DNA of 14,529 nucleotides. It comes from DAOPXV01 sp035352535 (GTDB lineage: Bacteria > Muiribacteriota > UBA9980). Positions 7,282 through 13,551 of this stretch are shown here, piece by piece. The translations under genes were made by a program, and so were the position numbers. The notes beneath the pieces were generated by a model. It saw only the letters and a list, made by a program, of their open reading frames with translations. It was not told where the DNA came from and searched no databases. The stretch is from NCBI GenBank assembly GCA_964545075.1, contig CAZJFS010000110.1:1-14529 (forward strand), in the 5' to 3' direction. Every line of letters starts with the position of its first letter. Position 1 is the first letter of the stretch.

Positions 7282-8373
7282 CTATTTTCTTCTTATATAG
7301 ATCAACAGCATGCCCAGCGCCCCCATTACCATATTCGGGAGCCATGCCGCCAGGATGGGATTTAGCATGTGCCCTTCGCCAAGAGCTCTCCCGGCCGACA
7401 TTATTATATAATAGACGAAAATTATTATTATTGAAATTCCCATGCCGACCGATCCGCCGGACGAACGTTTGGAGGTCACCGCGAGAGGTGCGCCTATTAA
7501 AACGAATATGCATGAAGCGAATGGGAGGGCTGTCTTGTTCCATAGTTCAATCTGCATGTTAATGACGTCTATTCCGGCGCGCTTGTTCTCGTCGATCTTT
7601 TGCATGAGCTGGCGGAAGCTCATTTCGCGCGGGGTTGTGTAGGACCCGGAATCGCCTTCGTATGAAGTGTCCGTAGGCATGACCATTTTTTTATACCGTC
7701 CAAAATATTTTTCGAGTCCGGAATTCGTGAATTCCCGGATCACGCCGTTGTAAAAGCACCAACTGTAATTTTCCCAGTTCCCGTAGGTGGCTTCGATGAT
7801 GTTAGGATACTTGTTTCTTCCCGCGTGTTCAAAAACCGTTATGTTCCTTAGCGTGTCGGTGCTTTTTTCATATTTTCGCACGTAGAACATCCTGTTTTTA
7901 CCGCCTTCGAAAAAAACGTTCTCGGCGATTTTTGGGAGCGGCCTTTTTAGCACGACCTTTCTGTACAGTTCGCGTCTCAGAAGATTTGAGTTCGGCACGA
8001 GGATTTCATTCAAACCTATCGTTAAGACGGTCATTATAAGACCTACCCAGATGAGCGAAACGACGATGCGATAAAAATGAATGCCGCCGGCTTTCATGGC
8101 TATGATCTCGTTATCGGAAGTGAGCCGGCTCAAGGCGAGGAGCACGGAAAAAAGAAGCGCCATCGGAATTACGAGAACGAGCACCGCGGGCAGGGCGTAT
8201 AGAAAAAGCTTAATGGTGGTATCGACCGGAATACCCTTTGAAATGATATAGTCGATAAGTTCCATTAAAATGTCGACCAGGAAGATCGAAAGAAAGGTGA
8301 AAGCCCCGAAAAAAAAGGAGCTTATGACCTCGCGCAATATGTATCTGTCTATTATTTTAAGCTCAAAAACCAA
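7282..8373 (-). CDS. LptF/LptG family lipopolysaccharide export permease
   Basis: The 363-residue inner-membrane protein has the YjgP/YjgQ layout. An N-terminal IIDRYILREV segment leads into a first helix (about 18-38), two further helices (about 55-75 and 105-125) bracket the conserved LTSDNEIIAMKAGGI stretch, a periplasmic beta-rich domain follows (about 130-260), and three C-terminal helices end in AAWLPNMVMG. LptF and LptG pair with the LptB ATPase to extract lipopolysaccharide and pass it to LptC. Only one copy is present here, and I cannot tell F from G. The best start is TTG at 8373: an in-frame TGA lies just upstream and no ATG precedes the first helix. No clear ribosome-binding site is seen. 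It lies downstream of an intrinsic terminator, so it probably has its own promoter. Confidence 0.9.
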   Translation of the reverse strand: MVFELKIIDRYILREVISSFFFGAFTFLSIFLVDILMELIDYIISKGIPVDTTIKLFLYALPAVLVLVIPMALLFSVLLALSRLTSDNEIIAMKAGGIHFYRIVVSLIWVGLIMTVLTIGLNEILVPNSNLLRRELYRKVVLKRPLPKIAENVFFEGGKNRMFYVRKYEKSTDTLRNITVFEHAGRNKYPNIIEATYGNWENYSWCFYNGVIREFTNSGLEKYFGRYKKMVMPTDTSYEGDSGSYTTPREMSFRQLMQKIDENKRAGIDVINMQIELWNKTALPFASCIFVLIGAPLAVTSKRSSGGSVGMGISIIIIFVYYIIMSAGRALGEGHMLNPILAAWLPNMVMGALGMLLIYIRRK

Positions 8374-8430
8374 TTTGAATCAACACGACCTATCGAGAAA
8401 GTAATGAAAATAATGTCCGTTCGATAAAAT

Positions 8431-8467
8431 TAAAAAAGAGAGATTTTTGAAAATCTCCCTTTTTTAT
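8431..8467 (-). terminator. Intrinsic terminator after the CBM48 gene
   Basis: Read on the minus strand, a GC-poor stem GGGAGATTTT / AAAATCTCTC closes a tiny loop and is followed by TTTTTTA and more T-rich sequence. The stem is symmetric about 8448-8449 and the flanking A and T runs could extend it. The one imperfect position (8439/8458) is a G-U wobble in minus-strand RNA but an A-C mismatch in plus-strand RNA, so the structure favours leftward termination. It would separate the dnaN-TPR-CBM48 transcript from the LptF/G gene onward. Confidence 0.75.
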
Positions 8468-8524
8468 ATATTTTTCAAGTTGATTTTCTAACGGGTTAAA
8501 AACCAACGTTCTCAACGCGGCTTA

Positions 8525-8893
8525 TTATTGAACCACGACCACCGATCTTTTTCCGCCGTAGCCATCGTCGATCGATTCTTTCGCGCCCGGATCGGCGATC
8601 CATTCGGTGTCGTCAACGACGAATTTATATTCATAGCGGCCGGGTTCCAGGAACATCGTGATGCTCCAGTTTCCGTCGCCGAGGTCGAACATCTGGTCTG
8701 AATTTATATCCCAATTGTTGAAATCACCTGTGAGGACTATTTTTTTTGCGTTTTTGTTCTGGTATTCGAATACCACGCTTTTTTTGGGCACTGAAGATTT
8801 TTCTTCGAATAATTCTTCTTCGCGTTCTCTCTGACCATAGAACTTGCCTACTAAAAATGCGACAAAACCAACCACTAAAAGTCTAAACCACAT
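8525..8893 (-). CDS. Membrane-anchored CBM48 (glycogen-binding / isoamylase E-set) protein
   Basis: The 122-residue protein has an N-terminal hydrophobic anchor (about 2-16), a charged linker (about 17-37) and one carbohydrate-binding module of family 48 (about 38-122). Module hallmarks are TGDFNNWD with Trp61, PGRYEYKFVVD with Lys90, and EWIADP with Trp98, corresponding to the sugar-contacting Trp, Lys and Trp of the AMP-kinase beta subunit. The C-terminal GG-x-N-S-V motif is changed to GGKRSVVV (113-120), losing the usual Asn. There is no catalytic domain. It could bind glycogen or another alpha-glucan at the membrane, or be a structural protein that has lost sugar binding. The topology is not clear from charge. 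The ATG at 8893 has AGGGGG 8 nt upstream. It follows the TPR gene by 55 bp. Confidence 0.8.
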   Translation of the reverse strand: MWFRLLVVGFVAFLVGKFYGQREREEELFEEKSSVPKKSVVFEYQNKNAKKIVLTGDFNNWDINSDQMFDLGDGNWSITMFLEPGRYEYKFVVDDTEWIADPGAKESIDDGYGGKRSVVVVQ

Positions 8894-8948
8894 TGTAAAA
8901 ACCCCCTTGAGATTTTAAATTTAATTTTATGAGTAATTATTTAAAGCC

Positions 8949-9401
8949 TTATGACTTTTTTTCTTCGCCGTTTGTTTCAAAGCTGTTTAGCTTTTCTTTA
9001 AGACTTGAGCAGTGCTTGCCTTCCGGGTATAATTCAAGGTATTTTTTATATTCGTGAATAGCGAGCTCGATTCTTCCCATTTTTTCATAACATTCGCCGA
9101 TCATATATTGAACCAGTTCCATGAAGTCGCAGTCCGGAAATTCAATCTGGATTTTCTGGTATTGCGTGAGAGCCTTTTCATAATCGCACATTTTATCATG
9201 AAACATGCTCGCGAGCGTCAGCAAATTTATTGGAGTGTCCTTGGAAGTTTCTGACGTTTCACGCAATTTTTTTTCGAATTTTTCTATCTTGCGGCCCATG
9301 CGAAAGTTATCTATTAAAAGATCAAGAACCTTAGTTTTTATAATATAGCATATCCACAAAAAAATTGCAATAAAAAATAAAAGTTTAAACTTTTTTTTCA
9401 A
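8949..9401 (-). CDS. Membrane-anchored tetratricopeptide-repeat protein
   Basis: From the preferred start the protein has 150 residues: a basic N-terminus (KKKFK), a membrane helix at about 7-21, a charged helical linker with coiled-coil character (about 31-55), and two TPR-like units at about 57-90 (CDYEKALTQYQKIQIEFPDC) and 93-127 (GECYEKMGRIELAIHEYKKY). TPR units mediate protein-protein contacts; no partner is indicated. I chose TTG at 9401 because an AAGG site lies 7 nt upstream and the helix then starts as expected. An alternative in-frame TTG at 9419 would add six residues but has no ribosome-binding site. The basic N-terminus predicts that the TPR part lies outside the cytoplasm. It sits between dnaN and the CBM48 gene. 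Confidence 0.8.
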   Translation of the reverse strand: MKKKFKLLFFIAIFLWICYIIKTKVLDLLIDNFRMGRKIEKFEKKLRETSETSKDTPINLLTLASMFHDKMCDYEKALTQYQKIQIEFPDCDFMELVQYMIGECYEKMGRIELAIHEYKKYLELYPEGKHCSSLKEKLNSFETNGEEKKS

Positions 9402-9456
9402 CGCGCCACCTTCTTTCAAAACTTAATTTCAGGGCATGTTTTCAAGGCCGTTGCGA

Positions 9457-10623
9457 CTATGCGCCAAAGCCCGGACGCACCGGCATGAGTATATGGACAT
9501 GGTTCTCGTTCGCTATTTCCTGTTTTGGGTAAACTTTAACTGGAGCCTGCGGGTTGGTGAATTCAAGAATGCATTCATCTGATTTTATCGTGGCGAGCAG
9601 GTCGAGAAGAAATTTGGCGTTGAAATTTATTTCAATGTCGTTTCCGGATATCATGGTTATCGGAGATTCTATTTTCATGGAACCTACCCGCGTTGATTTC
9701 GCGGTATAGACTATGCTCGAGGAACCCACGTTTAATTTTATAGTGTTGCTATTTTCCTTGGCGATGCTAAGCGTTTTCCGAAGGCGATTGGACATTTCCG
9801 AAATGCTTCCGGATATCTTTATTTTGCATTCTTTGGGAATGACCTGGTTATAATCCGGGAACTTGCCTTCGATAAGGCGGGCATAATACGAATAGGTTTT
9901 GGATTTGAAGGCGATCTGGTTTGAAAAAATAACTATCTCGATCTCGTCGTTATTTTCGTCATAATGGCATTTAGCGATTTCGTTGAGCACTTTTGACATT
10001 ATTATGAGTTCGTTGTGTTCCTTAAGTTCCGTTTCGGTTATCGTGTGTTCGCAAAAAGCGAGTCTTTTGCCGTCGGTTGCAACCGCTCTGAGGCCGTTGC
10101 CGAGTATTTTCAGGCACATGCCGCAATAAGCCGGCTTTACCTGATCGGTCGATGCCGCGTATATGGTGTCGCGTATCATCGACTGGAATTTTGAAAGCGA
10201 ATATTTGAAGGCGAAATTTTCGCCCTTATCGAATGTGGGAAGGCTTGGAAAGTCGTCCGGAGCGAGCCCGAATATTGTGCATTCGGCTTTGCTGGCGACA
10301 TTGCTGCCGCGTATTTCAATGTTGAAATTTTCCGTGTTGCATGAGATCGTTATTTCACCTTCATCGGAAAAGCTTCCGAGCGTTTCGGTGAAGGTTTTTG
10401 ATGATACCATGACCTCGCCCGGTTCTTCAATTGCGGCCGGAACGAACACTTCATAATACATTTCAAGGTCGGTAGCGAACAATCGAACCATGCCTTCGTC
10501 TTTTTTCGAATTACAGTCGATGAGTATGTTGGTGAGTACAGGCGACGGCGAAGCCGAGACGATAACGCGCGAACAGCTCTGAACCGCCTTTATTAATTCA
10601 TTGCACCTGGTAGTTAACTTCAT
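9457..10623 (-). CDS. dnaN: DNA polymerase III beta subunit (sliding clamp)
   Basis: The 388-residue protein forms a ring-shaped dimer that tethers DNA polymerase III and other enzymes to DNA. Three clamp domains are recognisable: about 1-125, 130-255 and 256-388. Signature segments are the domain-2 ATDGKRLA at 183-190, RLIEGKFPDYNQVIP at 249-263 and the terminal HILMPVR at 377-383. Bacterial clamps usually end at MPxRL; this one continues as PGFGA, a short tail beside the partner-binding cleft. The ATG at 10623 has GGCGG about 10 nt upstream and an extended -10 promoter further up. It is divergent from the amino-acid permease gene. dnaA and recF, common neighbours, are absent; instead it leads a run of small envelope proteins. 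Confidence 0.98.
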   Translation of the reverse strand: MKLTTRCNELIKAVQSCSRVIVSASPSPVLTNILIDCNSKKDEGMVRLFATDLEMYYEVFVPAAIEEPGEVMVSSKTFTETLGSFSDEGEITISCNTENFNIEIRGSNVASKAECTIFGLAPDDFPSLPTFDKGENFAFKYSLSKFQSMIRDTIYAASTDQVKPAYCGMCLKILGNGLRAVATDGKRLAFCEHTITETELKEHNELIIMSKVLNEIAKCHYDENNDEIEIVIFSNQIAFKSKTYSYYARLIEGKFPDYNQVIPKECKIKISGSISEMSNRLRKTLSIAKENSNTIKLNVGSSSIVYTAKSTRVGSMKIESPITMISGNDIEINFNAKFLLDLLATIKSDECILEFTNPQAPVKVYPKQEIANENHVHILMPVRPGFGA

Positions 10624-10684
10624 TTAACTGATACCGCCTTTTCTTTATCATATATCTTAATTAATTATCTCATAAGCCAGAGCG

Positions 10685-10713
10685 ATTATAACATAAGTTT
10701 TTTTAAAATGCAA
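10685..10713 (-). promoter_or_regulatory. Extended -10 promoter for dnaN
   Basis: On the minus strand a perfect TATAAT (10690-10685) is preceded by TG-T, forming an extended -10. A weak -35, TTGCAT (10713-10708), lies 17 nt upstream. Transcription would start near 10678, leaving a leader of about 55 nt before the dnaN ATG at 10623. Confidence 0.65.
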
Positions 10714-10727
10714 ATCATTAATGATAC

Positions 10728-10753
10728 AAAAAAACGGCAAAAAAACAAAAAAA
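10728..10753. promoter_or_regulatory. Three A7 tracts upstream of the permease promoter
   Basis: Runs of exactly seven adenines occur at 10728-10734, 10739-10745 and 10747-10753, with centres 11 and 8 bp apart. They end 7 bp before the -35 box at 10761. Such A-tracts commonly bend DNA and can act as UP elements that contact the RNA polymerase alpha subunit. The role is inferred from position and composition only. Confidence 0.45.
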
Positions 10754-10760
10754 TAGCCGA

Positions 10761-10789
10761 TTGACAAATTCAGTTCTTTGATATATATT
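10761..10789 (+). promoter_or_regulatory. Consensus sigma70-type promoter for the permease operon
   Basis: On the plus strand a perfect -35 TTGACA (10761-10766) and a -10 TATATT (10784-10789) are 17 nt apart. Transcription would start near 10796. This predicts a very short leader before the first possible start codon (TTG at 10802), or about 45 nt if translation starts near 10841. Confidence 0.75.
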
Positions 10790-10801
10790 TGACTCGAAAA
10801 T

Positions 10802-12652
10802 TTGTCGTTAATAAATATCAGCATTGGGAGAGTGGTTAAAATTTTATCCAGCATCTTTAGAATAAAATCCGTCGATGGAATTCTGGCTGAGTCCGCGCAT
10901 GCCAAGGACCATCTCAAACGTTCGCTTACCGGGTTCGATCTTATTTTTCTCGGGATTGGCGCTATAGTAGGAGCCGGTATTTTCGCGACGATCGGAACCG
11001 CGGCCGCCGGTGACGCCACGAGACCCGGAGCTGGACCGGCGCTGATGCTCTCATTTGTATTAACTGCCATAGGGTGTGGATTTTCGGCGCTATGCTATGC
11101 CGAGTTCGCCGCCATGGTTCCGATAGCCGGAAGCGCTTACACATATTCATATGCGACTCTCGGCGAGATCGTCGCCTGGATAATCGGCTGGGATCTTATC
11201 ATTGAGTATGCCATAGGAAACGTCGCCGTCGCCATAAGCTGGAGCGGTTATTTCAGCGAGCTTCTGGCCGGGTTCGGCCTTCATCTTCCGACATGGATGA
11301 CGATTGATTACCGCACCGCATTCGCGCGCGACAAGATTATTTTATTTTACCAGAGTATGGTTGAGAACAGCTTATACATGATCGGCATACCCAATACTTT
11401 GAAAGTGCATTCCTTTCCGACTATAATCGGCGATGCGCCTCATTTTTTCGGCATTCCTATCGTCTTTAATCTCCCCGCGGTCGCGATCGTCGCCGCGCTG
11501 ACGGTCTTAATACTCATCGGTATAAAGGAAAGCGCTAAATTCAACGCACTGATGGTTATGACAAAGATCGTAGTTCTGGCTTTTTTCTGTTTCGTGGGTT
11601 TTTATTATATAAAGCCCGCCAACTTTACGCCCTTCGCGCCTAACGGCTTTTCCGGAATCTTAAGCGGCGCCGCGATAGTCTTTTTCGCTTATATCGGATT
11701 TGACGCCGTTTCGACGCTCGCCGAGGAGACGCGCAATCCCGGCCGCGACCTTCCCGTGGGCATCGTCGGTTCTCTCATCGTTTGCACCATAATATATGTA
11801 CTTGTCACATTCGTTTTCGTAGGCATCATGCCTTTCGCGACGCTTAAAAACATGCTTGCCTCGGAAAAAGCCGAGCCTCTCACCATGGCGCTGAAATATA
11901 TCGGAACGCTTCCTGAAGCTGGCGGCTTCGCTAAATCTTTCATGAACTATGCCGCCGCGATAGTCGCGTTTGGTTCCGTGGTAGCTCACACGGCCGTGCT
12001 TCTCGTGTTTCAGATAGGCCAGCCGCGCATATTTTTCTCGATGTCGCGCGACGGGCTTCTTCCTCCGATATTCAGATCTATCCATCCAAAATATAAGACG
12101 CCTTATTTCGCGACGGTTATTACAGGCGTGCTCGTCGCGGTTTTCGCGGCGTTTATGAATATAGACGAAATGGTCGATCTTTGCAATATCGGAACGCTTT
12201 TCGCCTTCATACTCGTATGTATCGGCATCGTGATATTGAAGATCAAAGATCCCAACAGGGCCAGGCCGTTCAAAGTGCCGTCAGGTTTATTCGTAAATAT
12301 TTTAGCTTCGCTGGTTCTTGGCATTGCCACGGGTTATGGAGCTTATTACCTTTCATTTGCTTATCCGACTCTTCCATGGAGTTTTTTGAACATTTTAGTC
12401 ATTCTTTTACTGGTTTTAGTCGTAGGCTTCATCTGGAAATATGAATCCGCGATTCCCGTGCTCGGTATGGCTTCATGCATTATGCTGACTTCGGGTCTTA
12501 CGCCGACGACATGGAAAAGATTTTTTATATGGCTTGCGATAGGCCTTATCTTTTATTTTACGTATGGCATTAAAAACAGCCGGCTTAATCCCATAAATCA
12601 TAAGAAATATGAGGATGGGACGCCCGTGATGGAAGACCTTGACAAATTTTAG
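10802..12652 (+). CDS. APC-superfamily amino-acid permease (cationic amino acid transporter type)
   Basis: The inner-membrane transporter has up to 616 residues and about 12-14 hydrophobic helices. The APC hallmark GIGAIVGAGIF (51-61) is the substrate-binding break in helix 1. FSALCYAEFAAMVPIAGSAYTYSYATLGE (94-122, helix 3 region) and the EETRNPGRDLP loop fit the CAT-like branch (bacterial YfnA/ApcT relatives). It is longer than the usual ~470-500 residues because of an extended loop near 160-215 and two additional C-terminal helices. The exact amino acid cannot be read from sequence. The start is uncertain: TTG at 10802 lies only ~6 nt from the predicted transcript start, GTG at 10832 is too close to the GGGAG site (10826-10830), and an ATT at 10841 is best spaced. 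It heads an operon with ankyrin and M29 peptidase genes, separated by 19 and 22 bp. Confidence 0.92.
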   Translation: MSLINISIGRVVKILSSIFRIKSVDGILAESAHAKDHLKRSLTGFDLIFLGIGAIVGAGIFATIGTAAAGDATRPGAGPALMLSFVLTAIGCGFSALCYAEFAAMVPIAGSAYTYSYATLGEIVAWIIGWDLIIEYAIGNVAVAISWSGYFSELLAGFGLHLPTWMTIDYRTAFARDKIILFYQSMVENSLYMIGIPNTLKVHSFPTIIGDAPHFFGIPIVFNLPAVAIVAALTVLILIGIKESAKFNALMVMTKIVVLAFFCFVGFYYIKPANFTPFAPNGFSGILSGAAIVFFAYIGFDAVSTLAEETRNPGRDLPVGIVGSLIVCTIIYVLVTFVFVGIMPFATLKNMLASEKAEPLTMALKYIGTLPEAGGFAKSFMNYAAAIVAFGSVVAHTAVLLVFQIGQPRIFFSMSRDGLLPPIFRSIHPKYKTPYFATVITGVLVAVFAAFMNIDEMVDLCNIGTLFAFILVCIGIVILKIKDPNRARPFKVPSGLFVNILASLVLGIATGYGAYYLSFAYPTLPWSFLNILVILLLVLVVGFIWKYESAIPVLGMASCIMLTSGLTPTTWKRFFIWLAIGLIFYFTYGIKNSRLNPINHKKYEDGTPVMEDLDKF

Positions 12653-12671
12653 TTTTTACGGAGGAGAACAC

Positions 12672-13529
12672 TTGAACTTTAAAAGCTTTATTGAATTGGC
12701 GATCGAGAAAATTTTGAGATTTTTCTGTACGACGGCGCACGCTTCTCAGATACACGCTTTAATAAAAGACGGCGCGAGTCTTGAAATAACCGAAATGATA
12801 AAAAAAACGGAGTCGGTTATTGAAGAGCGAGATGAAGAGGGGATGGTTCCTCTTCACTGGGCGGTCATATTCGACCGCCGCGATATCATAGAGGCTTTGC
12901 TCGCGCGCGGAGCGGATATCAATGCCGCGAGCGATGACGGTTCGACCGCGCTTCACTGGGCGATAAGCCAGAATAACAGAGATCTGGCGAAACTTATCAT
13001 ATACTCGGGCGCCGAAATAAACCCGCAGAATACCGATGGCGAAACGCCGCTTCACCGGGCGATAGAACTTGGCGGTTTGGAACTTGCAACCCTTCTGATC
13101 GAGCGCGGAGCCGACGTTAACATACGCGAAAATCTCGAAGAAACGCCGCTTCATATCGCCGCTAAATTTGTAAATTGCGAGATCGTAGAGCTGCTTCTTT
13201 CAAAAGGCGTTGATATCAATGCCCGCAACCGCTATAAAACGACGCCCCTGCAGCATTCAATAACATACGGGAACGAAGAAGTAGCGGCGCTGCTTATCAA
13301 ACGTGGAGCTGAAATAAACACGCGCGATAATTTCGAGCGTACGCCGCTTCATGATGCTTGCGAACACGGACTTTTAGATGTAGTTAAACTGCTCATAGCG
13401 AATGGCGCCGGAATAAACGTGAAAGACGCCGATGGCGAAACGCCTTTATTCCTTTGCGCGTCAGAGGACAAAAAAGAGATCGCCACGCTTCTTCTGAAGC
13501 ACGGCGCCGTAATAGAAGTCAAGCAATAA
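12672..13529 (+). CDS. Ankyrin-repeat protein with seven 33-residue repeats
   Basis: From the preferred start the protein has 285 residues. A 53-residue N-terminal helical region, including a degenerate half-repeat, precedes seven exact 33-residue ankyrin units at 54-86, 87-119, 120-152, 153-185, 186-218, 219-251 and 252-284. Each shows the D-x-x-G-x-T-PLH-x-A start and the LL-x-x-GA-x-IN end. Ankyrin arrays bind other proteins; no enzymatic domain is present. I chose TTG at 12672 because GGAGGAG lies 5 nt upstream; an in-frame TTG at 12639 overlaps the permease end and lacks a site. No convincing signal peptide is seen, so it is probably cytoplasmic. Placement between a permease and an aminopeptidase suggests a partner role for one of them, but this is inference only. 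Confidence 0.92.
   Translation: MNFKSFIELAIEKILRFFCTTAHASQIHALIKDGASLEITEMIKKTESVIEERDEEGMVPLHWAVIFDRRDIIEALLARGADINAASDDGSTALHWAISQNNRDLAKLIIYSGAEINPQNTDGETPLHRAIELGGLELATLLIERGADVNIRENLEETPLHIAAKFVNCEIVELLLSKGVDINARNRYKTTPLQHSITYGNEEVAALLIKRGAEINTRDNFERTPLHDACEHGLLDVVKLLIANGAGINVKDADGETPLFLCASEDKKEIATLLLKHGAVIEVKQ
13033..13444 (+). repeat. 16-nt direct repeat inside the ankyrin gene
   Basis: The sequence CCGATGGCGAAACGCC occurs identically at 13033-13048 and 13429-13444. The copies are 396 bp apart, exactly four ankyrin units of 99 bp. A shorter 12-nt identity, CTTCACTGGGCG, occurs at 12852 and 12951, one unit apart. These suggest unit duplication or gene conversion and provide substrates for repeat-number change. 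Confidence 0.7.
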
Positions 13530-13551
13530 TAGGCGGGGGCCGGAGGGATTT

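Noticed and set aside
8480..8506. Second imperfect hairpin between the CBM48 stop and the terminator
   Set aside because: It needs a bulge and a wobble pair and has a minimal loop. The adjacent structure at 8431-8467 is a much better terminator.
9350..9358. ATATCCACA resembling a DnaA box near dnaN
   Set aside because: It is a single site with one mismatch inside the TPR coding region, with no cluster or AT-rich unwinding element.
10735..10759. CGGC and GCCG flanking A-rich sequence as a hairpin terminator
   Set aside because: The stem is only 4 bp with a large loop and there is no transcript for it to end. The A7 tracts are better explained as a promoter element.
10657..11070. 137-codon minus-strand open frame upstream of dnaN
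   Set aside because: It runs antisense to the permease N-terminus and through the promoter region. Its composition is Ala/Pro/Ile-rich and then low complexity, and it matches no family, so it is a shadow frame.
11660..12085. Minus-strand frames of 141 and 84 codons inside the permease gene
   Set aside because: They are highly charged or membrane-gene antisense translations without a ribosome-binding site. The plus frame is a clear transporter.
12759..13154. 131-codon minus-strand frame with repeated RPVKR
   Set aside because: The repeated segment is the antisense image of the ankyrin PLH-x-A codons, not an independent repeat protein.
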